In this document: positions 9,993 to 20,527 of the stretch, in pieces
Layout of the letters: each line of letters begins with the position of its first letter
Position numbering within the stretch: position 1 is the first letter of the stretch
Assembly: GCA_964036045.1 (NCBI GenBank)
Contig: OZ038381.1
Location: 127,107,708-127,171,707 of the forward strand
Length of the DNA stretch: 64,000 bases
From: Eutreptiella sp. 'Long Island Sound 2002'
Lineage: Eukaryota; Euglenozoa; Euglenophyceae; Eutreptiales; Eutreptiaceae
Direction of reading: 5' to 3'
Position numbers and translations under genes: made by a program
The notes under the pieces: generated by a model
The model's input: the letters and a program-made list of their open reading frames with translations, nothing else
What the model was told of the DNA's origin: nothing
Databases searched by the model: none

Positions 9993-11080
9993 TAACCCGA
10001 ATAATCCCATGAACGAACGCAACTCACTGATGGTGGTGGGTCGCTCCCAATCGTTCAAGGCGACCAACTTGCCCCGCATCGGCCTGCGATGCCCATGACC
10101 AACCACGTGTCCCGCAAACTCGACATCCTCCACGAATAAGGATGCCTTTGTCGGGTTGCATGCCATTTGGTGGCGATCTAGGACGTCAAGCACTCGTCTC
10201 AAGTCTTTCTCGTGGGCCTTGATCCCTTCATCCTCCGACATGTCTTCCGTGCCAGACCCAAAAAGGATGTCATCCACAAACAGGTCGGCGCTATCCTGCC
10301 GAGGTCCCCGCAGATCCTCCATCATGCGTTGGAATACCACGTTGCCATTCTTGGCTCCCATCGGCACCACTTTCCATTGCATGCAGCCGAGTGGCGTACT
10401 TGTCGCCGTACACGCCCTGGAGTTCTCATGCAGCGGCATCTGGTGATAGCCATGTTTGAGGTCTCACACCGTGAAGATGCGCTTTTGGGCCTCTTTTTGC
10501 AGGATAGTGTCGAATAAGGGAAGAGAGTACGAATTATGCTCCGTTTGCTCATACAACTCTCGATAATCAACCACTAACCGCCATTTGCCCTTCTCCTTCT
10601 TCGGCACGATAAATGCTGGGCTTGCCCACTCACTGTCAGAAGGTTCTATCCCTCCGCGCTCGATGAATTCCTTCAAAAGCCTTTTCATGGCCTCTGCCCG
10701 CTCACGTTGAAGCTGATATTCTCGATGCTGATATAATTTGGGGTTGGGCTTCAATTTAATCCGCGCCGTGCCAAACCGACCTCGATCCGGTGGATTTTGT
10801 TGGCCACACCGCTGAACAACCGTGGATAATCCCTCACCAATCTTTCCCGCAGCTCATCCACTCTTCGATTTTTCCTTGCTCCTTGGGCCGCAGCTGTCGG
10901 CACGGTCACCACTGACCGAATGGCCGCATAGCTTTCCTCCGGATCGCTCTCCGACATTTCCCCATCCATCATACCCTCTTCAACATCGTGGGTCTGCAGC
11001 CCCGGCGATAATTTTCTGAATTCTTGGAGACTGAATGGGTGGCGGGCTTCGATCCGGTACGCGAGCGTGGGAAATTCCAC
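9993..11080 (-). pseudogene. Ty3-A reverse transcriptase
   Basis: The blocks are LKPNPKLYQHREYQLQRER (about 10,754-10,700), SEWASPAFIVPKKEKGKWRL and VVDYRELYEQT (about 10,650-10,560), PLFDTILQ, a stop, then DLKHGYHQMPLHE (about 10,460-10,430), TPLGCMQWKVVPMGAKN, FQRMMEDL and the catalytic LFVDDILFGS (about 10,285-10,255). The thumb KASLFVEDVEFAGHVVG and the connection RPTTISELRSFMGLFG follow. This is the ordinary Ty3 RT layout. The stop in block B and frame changes on either side mark it as decayed. The spacer at 10,751-11,080 (RLVRDYPRLFSGV) is the usual pre-RT helix. Confidence 0.88.
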
Positions 11081-11600
11081 GTTGCTGGGTTGGAACCCAC
11101 AAGCTCATCTTGATCAGCCATGTTGTCCATTACCCTCGCCACAAACTCGTTCTTGGTGAATTTCTCCGTAATCAAATTTTGATCGTCCCACCAATGACGA
11201 GATTTGACCCGGCTTCTTGCCTGCTTGGCTGCCACACGGTCATGCATCACATCCTTCATGTAGTGGACAACACGATCAATCTCGTCAAACAACAAGGTCG
11301 TGAATCTGACTTTGGGGTCGTTGCTCTCCTTGAACATGACGTTGATGGGCACGGCTTGTATCCTCCAGATTAAGGCCTCATCGCGCGTGGGGTGGCATTG
11401 TGCACGGTCCACATAATACGCGTGTTCGACCATGCCTGTCCCGGTGACGGCTGAGAGGTTCCCGTAGCGTCCATAAATATCTCCTCATCCGGCGCGAACA
11501 CAGATTCGTTCAAGGCGAGAGAATCAATCTTGGATCTCAGAAATTCGCCACGGGCGTCCCTGAGCCGCGTCCAGTCAGCACCAAGACTCCTCTGGCTTCA
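11081..11600 (-). pseudogene. Ty3-A protease-RT spacer region
   Basis: Reading leftward from about 11,600: ADWTRLRDARGEFLRSKIDSL and FAPDEEIFMDATGT in one frame, then RIQAVPINVMFKESNDPKVRF, VAAKQARSRVKSRHWWDD and MADQDELVGSNP in another (11,433-10,969). It joins the protease ORF at one end and the RT leader at the other, with at least two frameshifts. I do not recognise a domain; long PR-RT spacers are known in some Ty3 lineages. Confidence 0.55.
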
Positions 11601-12805
11601 TCGGCGATAATTTTGTTCACGATCCGTTCGGAAAGCCGTTGGGCTCCGTGTACATACAGATGGCCCCACCTTTCTGCGCCCCAGTGTTTGTTCCAGGCCG
11701 AGTCACCCTTGAGCCAGTACGTTGCGCACTTTGGAAACTTGGGAGCCTCTTCTGATGCGAAGACATGCGTCGACGGCGTGTCCATACCGCAACCCTCCAA
11801 CATGCGACAATAAGCCCCCGTAAATAGACCATACTCCTGAAGGTGCTCTCCATCGCCACCTTTGGACTTAATTCCCGCTGCTTTCACCGCACGAACAATG
11901 TTTTCCTCCTCATCTCCGGTCCATTGGGATCCACCAGGGGCATAATGAGTCGATAGCCATGAAAGCCTCTGGTTTGCCTCACGAATGAGTGTGGCACCAT
12001 GTGGCAATCCTCCGGCTGAATTGCTGACAATGAAATCATAGCCGATTATGATATCCCAATGGAAGAGATCAGCCGCGTAGAATTTTCCATGGAGCATCGA
12101 GCGTTTTGCTTGGTCCGGTCGATCCAATCGGTCATGCTCCCAAAATTGCGGGCCAAGTTCGGCTTCACGGGCTCCTGCACCCATGATTCCGCCGTTTGCG
12201 ACTTTGAGGCGCACTGGTTGGTCACTGCTCTTCAGACATGTGTCCGGAAACAGTCCATTCCGCACCAAGCTTACCTGGGCCCCAGTATCCACCAAGACAT
12301 CTGCGATCATTTCCTTCCGTCCGCACATTACCCGCACCTTCAACTGCAATTGCCGCTCATCGCGATGTGGTGTACGGACGACTCTCACAGCATGGAAGTC
12401 TAGCACGGATGGGTGCATAAGGACTTCCAACGTGTGATTGCGTATCTCATAGATTTTGGGTTGGTCCTGCCCATCCACGGGACTCTCCGTGGTCTCTCCA
12501 ACCTTCTTGTCCCAGTTGCCAATATCCACTTGTACTTCCCTTGGTAGGGCGTCCCATGGATTAGCACTGGTTGAACTCAGTGGCTTTGGCTCCTTTGGAA
12601 CCTTCTTTGGCACCATAAATGCCTTCTTAGATTGGATTCCACTGACTTTCGGAGGAGAGTCCTCCGGTGTCCCACTCCCGTGGGGGCTTCTCCAAGGTCG
12701 ATCGACCGCAGCCCCGTCTTGCTGCGGATCTCCCGGCCATGGGGCACTTGTCTCGTTCTGCAAGGCCTTGAGCGCTTCCATGCCTCGCATTAACGAATCG
12801 GCCAC
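11537..12805 (-). pseudogene. Ty3-A aspartic protease region
   Basis: The 422-residue frame has a Pro/Ser-rich gag-pol linker and then the retropepsin signature VLVDTGAQVSLVRNGLF (about 12,275-12,225), the flap region KVANGGIMGAG and the second-strand motif WDIIIGYDFI (about 12,060). This domain would cleave the Gag-Pol polyprotein. After it the frame continues about 170 residues (KHWGAERWGHLYVHGAQRL, NKIIADEARGVLVL), a second module between protease and RT that I cannot name. The frame ends at 11,537, but matching sequence continues in another frame, so the stop reflects a frameshift near 11,590. Confidence 0.82.
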
Positions 12806-12814
12806 TACCTCAAT

Positions 12815-14128
12815 TTGTTGAATTCAGCGTTCACCTCCATGGCCCCGTCCTCCCGAGTGTCCACCAGCACTTTACCCACACTTCCAAGCCTCTATACGCT
12901 TCTCTTTGGGCACTTTCTCGGGGTGGGCTTGGAAAAAAGCCTTCTTGTGTTCCGCGTAGACCTTGCACGTCTTATGATCATGTTTGTGTGGGAGATTCTT
13001 CCCATAACAGATCCAGCATCCGTTATGTCCCCGCCTGTATTCCTTGAAGGAGAGCGGCGGATTGCAGATCCTCGGCAGCGGTTGCCCCATTCCTCCACGG
13101 GGTGGTGCTCTCATCCACCTCGACTTGTCTTGCCCATGCTCCTTCGTTTTGTGCACCACTTGGCTAGGCACCACAAACGGAAACAAATGCGCTTCCTCAT
13201 GATCCTGACGGGTCATACTCTCGCCCCCGGCATCTTCTGAACTCCCGCCGCGATCATCTTGGACCTCTCGATGATGTCGGTCTTCGCAGCGATCATGGTT
13301 CCCATGATTGTGACGATCTTTAATATGCGCTTCGTTTTTGGAGTTGCGCTTCAATTCGACGCTCACGTACTGGATGATCGAGTCCAGGCTCATTCGCGCG
13401 GGTATCATCTGCAACTTCAATTTTTCGCCGCGTCCCCATTCGACATTGTTGAGTCGAAGGAGATGCCCTCCCGCTGTCTCGCCAAACACCTCCACGTACA
13501 CGGAATTCGTCAACGAGATCATCTGCTCTGGCGCTCCGAGATTCCGTCCAAAATATTCCATAATGCCCGGTTGCTGCTCCTCTGGCGACATGATGTGCAC
13601 TGCCATACGTTTCTTGGCCTGCTTTTTCTCCTCTTCTTCCACCCGTTTCTTCCAATAGGCTGGAAGGACATCGCGCAAGAGGTGGCAAATCTCACCCGAT
13701 TCCGACCAATCCTCAACTTCCTTTAGAAGTCGGCGGTACTTTCGAAGATATCTCCTCCACCCCCCAAACCGCAGCTCCCCACATTCCAAGTTGAGAGGTA
13801 TTGCCCATAAGTCATCGAGCTTTTGGTTGGGGGTGTCCACCCTTTCTTCTTGCTCCAACCAGTCCAAACAATGCTACTCCGTACGAATGCTCTTCTCCCA
13901 AATTGCGTCACGCAACTCCGCCTTCAACTCCTCGGCCGAACCGTGTGGGAAAATCCGACATGCCCACTTGTCCCGAGCATCCGATCTGAACCGCATCTCA
14001 CCAACACCTTCCTCGGCGAAGTGTTCCCAATCTAGGATCACATTGTCCAAATTGGCGTCCTTGGTGTCGTAATGGGGTATTTTCACACCACGAAGGTCTT
14101 CGATGCGTACAGCGTCCCCAACATCCAA
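12815..14128 (-). pseudogene. Ty3-A Gag capsid and nucleocapsid part
   Basis: Two consecutive frames (14,128-13,874 and 13,867-12,872) read LRGVKIPHYDTKDANLDNVILDW, typical of the start of a Ty3 capsid, then LRKYRRLLKEVEDWSESG and AYWKKRVEEEEKKQ. Near the end is a knuckle-like CWICYGKNLPHKHDHKTC (about 12,985-12,930) preceding KVYAEHKKAF. The Cys-Cys-His-Cys residues are present but the spacing is longer than CX2CX4HX4C. Gag would form the virus-like particle and bind element RNA. A stop and frameshift at about 13,870 separate the halves. Confidence 0.75.
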
Positions 14129-15724
14129 AGCAATGACGCCCCCAAGTCGGATACTTCAACCACTCCGATTCCCCAGGGAGTGGCAGTAAACTCCTCGAAT
14201 CTCCATGTGTTCCCGCGGTCCAGATTTGGTCGATTCCATGCTCGGATCAACCATGGTCCGTTTGCCCGACCGCGGAGCTTGCACCCATGATTCCCCACTT
14301 GATCTTCCACGTATTTTTGAATCCATTTCAGCGACCCGGCGCTCGTACGCTGCACGAGCATCGAACGTCCCACCAGCTGGCGAGCTGCTCATGTCAGTCT
14401 CAACCGTCCCTTCACGGGTATCGCGCTTGGGCGTACCAGTCCCTGAGCCTTTTTCCGGCGTCTTCTCTCCCAACACGTCACTGGCCAAGAAAAGTGGGAT
14501 GTGCCTCAACAATGAGGGGTCCACAGGTGGCAGACCGTATGGCGCCGACTGCATGGGACCCTCCATGGGCGCCACTCCTTCTGTGGCTGTCCTCAATTTC
14601 GTCAGCCGCCCAACCAAAGACTCCGGGGCAAGATGCTGTGGTTGATCGGGACCTGGTGCCGGGACTCCTGCACGCCTCTCCAACTCCTTCATGCTGTCCT
14701 CGACATTCTCCAGGTACTTGATCATTTTGTCCACCATTCCTTGTTGCTGTACCAGCATGGCCTCCAGCTCGGCCTCGTAGTCCTGTTGATGTGATCGGAT
14801 ACTCTTCAGAGTGTTGTCCAAGATGGCCTGGTCCTCAAAATTTCCACCCGTGGTGTCGTCCAACTTGTCGATCCTTTTAATAATGGCATCTTCCCCCACC
14901 CGGGGGCAACTCCCGATGAGGAAGTCCACATGCCGACAATGGCAGTGATCTTCACGCGCCCCGTCCCTGCACGCCACTTCCTTGGCGTCCTCCTGTGGAT
15001 GTTGACCATCGTCTTCCCAGTCCGGGCCATCCCTCAGCGGACTTCCCGGAGCTCCCTGCTCCTCTCCTCCGCCCATCACGGTGTCGCCCGTCCCGTCACC
15101 GTCCATCCTTCCTGCCTCCGCTCCCATCATACCGAACTCCGTATGCCTTGGGACCCTCGTTGTTGCCGACCTTCGCAGCAACGCTTCCCGCTCTGCATCA
15201 TGATCAAGTTCAGGATTTCGGACGGTATGCGATCGCCCCGCCGGGACATCTGGCTCTGCGCCGGCACCATCCGAAGGGTAACAAGTATGATACCCCTCGG
15301 AGTCCGACAGAGCACTGAACATCCGGCGGACAGGGCTCGGCGTCATTTCCATTGCCGATTCCCCATCCTTCTTGGACAGGTTTAGTGAACCGTGTTTGCG
15401 GTAGCGCCGGGCACCTGAGCCACTGCTACAGGTCGTGACCTCCTCGTCTGATTCTTTCGCGGGCACTCGGAGACAACATCGTTTTTTGCATACTCCTTCA
15501 CAAAAAGAGACGATGTCCTCCATGTCGTTGATGGTACCCACTCTTCTTCCCGAATGCCTTCCTTCTTCTCGGGCTTCAACCACCGACTCCCGGATGGTGT
15601 CATTGATGGTTCTCCGGGGTCCACATGGGCAGGGATCATGAGGGCTCAAGCTCCCCGGGTGGCGGTAGGCGGCAGGTAAACCTCTGCTACCATAATGAAG
15701 GTCCGTAGGACCGGCCCCTGCCAT
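14129..15724 (-). pseudogene. Ty3-A Gag N-terminal region
   Basis: This is a 522-codon frame from an ATG at 15,724 to a stop at 14,156. Its composition is hydrophilic, with an acidic, Gly-rich middle, a coiled-coil-like stretch (EAELEAMLVQQQGMVDKMI, DSMKELERRAG near 14,790-14,690) and a Ser/Thr-rich end. The capsid continues in another frame from about 14,128. An N-terminal Gag extension over 500 residues long is large for Ty3 elements. No function can be assigned to it beyond position. Confidence 0.65.
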
Positions 15725-17039
15725 TGTGCGGCCACTACCGCCTATTCCCGATCTTTACACCTTCTTCCCCATGACACCCATTGTCCTAGATCTCACCAAT
15801 GCTTCCATGCTTACCAATCACCAAATTCCAACTGCTAAAAGTGTCCCACAAACACACCCCTTGGCAACCCTTGGCAATGGAAATCCAAATACGTAAGCCA
15901 CCAATTCAAATTGAGGGAAGTGTTGAGGACAGAGGCACTTGGGTCCATCAATACATGAAAGTCATGGAGAAGGGAACAAACAATGACAATGTCGGGCAAA
16001 GGAGTTTAGAGGTAGAAATGGAGATGAAGCCCTGGAATAAGGTATGGGATTATCGAAGACGATGATGCATCCCTACTCCAAGAATCGATTTAGAGACCAT
16101 GCACACTCAAACTATGCGTTCGGTTATGGACGTATGACGCCATGCCCACACCATCCCGATACAACGGCTTGAGAAGACTCATTGGTTCACAAATGATCGT
16201 GCATGACACAATGACATCCATACGGTCCATTAAGTGTATGGCAAAACACAAAGGAAAGCATATAAAGCACAATGGCATCATTGGATTCCTCGCAAAACTT
16301 GGGCACACATGGCCCATCCTTACCTTTGTCCACAAGACGGTAAAATGGAGTGAGACACATGAGTTCCAAACATGAGAAATGTTCTCACCGTGGATTCAGC
16401 ACTACTCAATGGCCTCCATGAACACAAAGTACGGCATGGCCCCATATATGACTTGTCCACCCCCATGAGTCACCAATGTGCACGATTGAGGAACTTGCAA
16501 TGAGGATCACTAAATATGAGTCGGGAGAGTGGCCTCACGGCAATGGCAAACACTACCTGACCTCTGGCATGTGTGACATATATATCGTCATGATGGCAAT
16601 GCCTCGGTACTTCATACCGGACGTTGTCCGCCCGTCACTCAGCAATATCATACACCATGGCCAGCAATGAATAGGCTTGGCGGGACTACATGTTGCTTGC
16701 GAAGAACACATCAAGAAGGGCCAGCCCAGCAAACCTCATATGATTAGTGTATGCTACATACCAATTGCTGGGCTCCCCACGGTTAGAGTGTTGCGAGCCA
16801 AAGACATGAGTACAAAAGCCAACACACAACATATGTCTTATGCCCTCACATCCTTGGACATGCCACTCGGTCCCATCACTTGGTGCCTAATTGCTTCGGA
16901 CCCGATGGGATAGGCAAACACAATCATCATGTGCATTATGAACCATCCATACATGAACAAGTGAAATCCATATTGCCTATTTGCATGTTCGTGTGACACC
17001 GAACCAATTCAATGCATGCTACTTGAAGAGAGATTGGGT
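15725..17039 (+). other. No gene seen; expected Ty3-A 5' leader or LTR region
   Basis: This lies just upstream (minus-strand sense) of Ty3-A gag, where a primer site and 5' LTR would be expected. I find no convincing primer-binding site and no second LTR copy in the window for comparison. Short open frames here look random. Confidence 0.4.
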
Positions 17040-18548
17040 AAGAAAATTGGATAAGCAGGTGCCCCGGGTCACATGTAGAGACCTAGACCCGGCCCGCCGA
17101 GTGAGTGCACAAAGAGAGGTATCCCGGGTCCGATGAGAGCACATCCATGTGAGATGGTCCCATCCCAAAGAGAAGTAGTCCTGCCTCGAATAGCGATTGC
17201 CCCGTCCCAATCCCCGCCCTTGAAGGTGATTCATGAATGATGGGCTGCACCATGGCTTCAGGCGAGCCCCCTAAGTGTGTCGTGACCAAGAACTCCAGCA
17301 GTCCGAGCGATTCCTCACGAGGGAGGAGTAAATCCGAGGATAGCCGCCGTCTCAGCGTGGATCCTACATGGTGTAGCAGGGGATCAGGCCCCGGGTAGGC
17401 CGTGGGAGTGGAAAACGAGGGTCCAAGAACCGGAATATCGGGCCTCGAAGGGGCCGTCGGAGAGGAACATGGGTGCCTGAGGTCGAAGCTGTTGATGGGG
17501 GCACTGTAGGGCTTTGAAGGTGCAAACGACAGACCAGGTGCCACATCTGGGAGGTACACTGACACCTGGTACCTGGAGACCGGAGGCACATGGGCATGGG
17601 GCGGTTCTCTACAGGCTCCCGGTCGTGGAACTGAAGGAGCGGGAGACGCATGGGAGGTCTGTGCTGGTGGCGGTGCGCTGGGCGGTTGTACCATTGTCTG
17701 CGGAAACCCAAGAGACACCAACTAGTGCTCGAAATCGGTGATCCTCAAGTTGAGGTGGGCGTGCACGAACTCCAGGAGCCTGTTTCTGAACAGCTCCAGC
17801 TTCCTCACTCACGCGCCGAGATCTTTGGTTTCGTCCTTGTTCCTCCCGACTTGGGGCAACGACCCCTGCACCTTGCGCTCCAGTTCGCCCACACGGGCGT
17901 TCATCATCTCCACATTGCCATCAGATTTGTCAGCAGCTCGGTCAGCTTCTCGAAGTTCTCTTGCAGCCGCTGCACCTTGGTGAGAGAAACGCCATGAGGG
18001 GCCAGGTTGGCAAGCGGATTGGGGGGCAACGGGGAGGAGAAGCCGGGCACCACCATGGGCAGCAAGCCCGGGTACTCGTCGACCCTCATCACCTCCTCAA
18101 ATTCTGGGAAGAGCCAGACATCGGCGGCCCTGTTCCCGCCACGAAGACCGGCAGGGGCGACCCCTTCTCCCATCTGGCGGTTGTCCCCATCCGCACGGAG
18201 TCTACCCCCTTCAGCTCTGCCCTTGCGGCACCGCAGGTGGCATGAGCGGTCCTGGTTGGCTTTGCAGAACCGCGCCACGTCCGGATCTTCAACATCCTGG
18301 AACGGCAGGCCTGGGAACTTGGTTGTCAGGGCGCGGAGAACGGCTTCCTTGTCTCTCAGGCTGTGTCCAGCCCGTATTGTGACCCACAATACACCAGATC
18401 TTTGTCCCTGTAGTGGGGGCCGCCTACCTGTGAGCTGCCTGACTCCATGTCGGCCATTAATACCAACACCAAACCACTTCTGAGTGATCTTCTCTCGGCC
18501 CTCAACCGGCACTCGCATGTCTAAGCGGCGAGTGCTCCAGACTGTCAC
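17040..18548 (-). pseudogene. Unrecognised minus-strand gene remnant
   Basis: Frames on the minus strand join logically: 18,548-17,904 (LRDKEAVLRALTTKFPGLPF, DPDVARFCKANQDRSCHL, VQRLQENFEKLTEL), then in a shifted frame a heptad-like NVEMMNARVGELERKVQ and LELFRNRLLEFVHAHLNLR, and then a Pro/Ser-rich frame (17,721-17,083). This suggests one coding region with a coiled-coil centre and a disordered end, broken by a frameshift near 17,935 and a stop near 17,815. I recognise no family. It may be a Gag-like ORF of another element or a host gene remnant. Confidence 0.35.
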
Positions 18549-18787
18549 GCAGCATACCTAGGTCAACACGCGGATGCTGGAGTTTAGATTCAGTCACAGA
18601 GGCCAGGCCGCTGCTACCATGAGGCTTATCTCCGGACGCTACGACCTTTTCAGCCAATCCCCGAGCCATTTGAACTCAAAAATAACCAAATTGTACCAAG
18701 CAGAGGAAACACGAAGGATATCGACAGCAAAAAAGAGTCCGGTAGAGGGCCTGAGAGTGAAATCGTGCCAAATGACCCCTAATTAAG
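18549..18787 (+). other. No gene seen
   Basis: A short spacer between the remnant above and the Ty3-C LTR. I see nothing definable in it. Confidence 0.4.
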
Positions 18788-19553
18788 AATAAGAAAAAGT
18801 GCATTCCCATGCCAAAAGGTACGCTTTAGTTGTCTTAGAGATGCCCGGAGGCATACTGCATTTTTATCTTAGTATTGCCCTAACCAAAAGGGGGTGACAA
18901 AGCATTTTGACCTATAAAATCAAGCATTGAACTTTGGATGTTGTGTGGACCCCCAACTGCTTGGACTTGGGCACCATTTCATGGACTGACTGAGGCGCTG
19001 ACACTGATCCAGAGCCTATACATTTTTCTATATTTTCTCATGAATGCTGAGCTATCCTAGTGGTCTGCACCCTAGGTGGCTGGGGCACCTCTTTTTGAGA
19101 GGTCCTGGGTTCAATTCCCAGTCAGCCTAGCTAAGTAGGAAACTCACATGTGACATGGCAGGGACCTCATCGCCACCTACCATGCCACCTCAGCACCTAT
19201 GAGACCCAAACCAAAGGGTGCACATCTCCAGATGGCACTATATGAGGAAGAGCACCCATGTGGGCAGTTTTCCCATGATTATAGGATATTTTCTAACTAT
19301 CTTTTCTTAAATCTGTAGTTATTGTGAGTTCCTTTGTTGATACACTATCTACTTTGACTGCAGCCCTTCATGTTTTGGATTTGATCCTGTATTTCCTCTT
19401 TGCACTGTGGGTACTTGGGAGTTTTGGTTAGTTTCAACAAAACATTTATGTTTGGAAAACCTGAGCTACATCAAGAAGCAGCAGGAGCAAGCAGAGGCAC
19501 AAAAAAAACAATTTCTTCAAAGCAATCAACAGTGGAAGCCTGTTTTAACTTTC
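18788..19553 (+). repeat. Ty3-C 5' LTR
   Basis: A 766-bp block homologous along its length to the minus-strand blocks at 47,910-48,680 and 25,847-27,225. It begins AATAAGAAAAAGTGC and ends ...AACTTTC, directly before a primer-site match and followed by gag, which identifies it as a 5' LTR. It lacks canonical TG...CA ends. It carries the internal tRNA-like module. Confidence 0.75.
19052..19125 (+). ncRNA. tRNA-like module inside Ty3-C LTR
   Basis: Box A-like TATCCTAGTGG (19,053-19,063) and consensus box B GGTTCAATTCC (19,108-19,118) sit about 45 nt apart. The segment folds into three short arms: CCTAG/CTAGG, ACCTC/GAGGT with a 7-nt TTTTTGA loop, and CTGGG/CCCAG with TTCAATT. The acceptor ends do not pair, so this is not an intact tRNA gene. 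It is a possible Pol III-type internal promoter or SINE-derived insert. Confidence 0.6.
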
Positions 19554-19564
19554 TGGTAGCAGAG
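19554..19564 (+). promoter_or_regulatory. Ty3-C primer-binding site
   Basis: TGGTAGCAGAG directly follows the LTR and is complementary to a tRNA 3' end CTCTGCTACCA, the form found on many non-plant initiator tRNAs. It would prime minus-strand DNA synthesis. Confidence 0.7.
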
Positions 19565-19650
19565 ATTTTCAGTCTTTGCATACCTGCCCCGTGCAGTACA
19601 ACCAGTACGTCGAGACTGACAACACCACTGAAGAGCGGAAGAAATACAAC

Positions 19651-20166
19651 ATGGACACGAAGGACACTGCCATGAAGACAGCGCCCTCTGTGGCACCAGC
19701 CAAGCCAGCGCCAGTGCCCAAACCGGCAGGTGAACCTGGACCTGAGGAGCCTGTACCTTCAGTGCCCTTAAGTGGGCGTGCGGATGATTCCCTTGATGGA
19801 CTGGGAGCTGCCTTCAGCGGTCTATCCGTCGGACCATCTGAAGGCAAAGAGAAGGAGAAGAAGAAAGAAGCAGTGGAGATGGGAGCCGAAGGGGTACACT
19901 CTGGACATGATCCAACTGACGAGGTACCCTTCGAGGACAAACCTTCGGAAAGTGCACCCAGCGGTCTGAACACCCTGCAGCACCCTCTCCAACCACACTC
20001 CCAAGCTCACATACAGCAACATCCTTTACTGGTGTGCCTTACCCCACCTATGGTGTGGACACATTCGGGGCTGCGCCACTTATGGCAACTGCAGTCAGCG
20101 AACCAGTGGCATCCAGCTCCACCTACACTGGTATCCGTGAGTCTATGCTCCATCGCTACGCTGAGG
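19651..20166 (+). pseudogene. Ty3-C Gag leader and start of second Gag frame
   Basis: ATG at 19,651 opens a Pro/Ala/Glu-rich frame (MDTKDTAMKTAP, VPSVPLSGRADDSLDGLGA) that aligns with the Ty3-B leader beginning at 47,815. From about 20,034 the homologous sequence is in the -1 frame (YGVDTFGAAPLMATAVSEPV), again matching Ty3-B (47,408 onward). The match ends at RYAE near 20,166, where the CCCTAGAT terminal sequence starts. The next Gag residues (DYHRPATG) are found inverted at about 23,450. No pol belonging to this copy was found. Confidence 0.7.
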
Positions 20167-20215
20167 CCCTAGATAGTCGTTTTAAGGTCAAAACTGTTCT
20201 ACTCAACTCAATCAA
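20167..20215 (+). repeat. Terminal-repeat-like sequence, copy 1
   Basis: CCCTAGAT followed by TTAAGGTCAAAACTGTTCT and ACTCAACTCAA starts exactly where the Ty3-C Gag match stops. The same sequence recurs at 23,453-23,501 with a few substitutions, likewise abutting Gag sequence. Relative to Gag the two copies face each other, as the ends of an inserted transposon would. Confidence 0.55.
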
Positions 20216-20527
20216 GTCTAGTCATTTGAATACCATAGATTTCAATTGAACAACTACTTTCCACCTTGTCTAATTCCCATTTAGTGGCACCTCATGTGGT
20301 TTCATATTTCCAAAACCATGACAACCTTTTCACAAAATGTATGTCAAACACCTACCATTGATTTTTAAACCCTTGCGACCCTTGCATACGCTATTTTATG
20401 CATTTTTCTCACAATTGATGGAGTTGAAAATTCCATTGAACAACAAGAGGATCAACAGGCACAATATGATGGAATGCACAGTATCATAAAAAAGTGTGAA
20501 GACCATGTATTGATGAATACACTTGTC
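20216..20527 (+). other. No gene seen; AT-rich spacer with TTCAATTGAAC motif
   Basis: Low-GC sequence with one TTCAATTGAAC (20,241-20,251) and a near match at 20,431. It may be the subterminal region of a DNA transposon. Confidence 0.4.

Larger units (their letters stand above)
1..15724 (-). mobile_element. Ty3-A: degenerate Ty3/gypsy element split by LINE-1
   Basis: On the minus strand the order is gag (15,724 to about 12,872), aspartic protease, a spacer, reverse transcriptase, RNase H, then integrase running off the left edge. This is the Ty3/gypsy domain order. RNase H is cut at about 9,474, and its last residues (KDDTVADCLSR) resume at about 1,010 with LINE-1 in between. Many frameshifts and stops show it is inactive. 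No LTR could be delimited: the 3' LTR would lie left of the window, and 15,725-17,040 shows no clear LTR or primer site. I infer one ancestral insertion because the two halves meet within one RNase H strand and share a target-site duplication. Confidence 0.85.

Noticed and set aside
19052-19125. Functional tRNA gene
   Set aside because: Only three arms pair, the acceptor stem does not, and spacing between arms is irregular; it is tRNA-like, not a tRNA.
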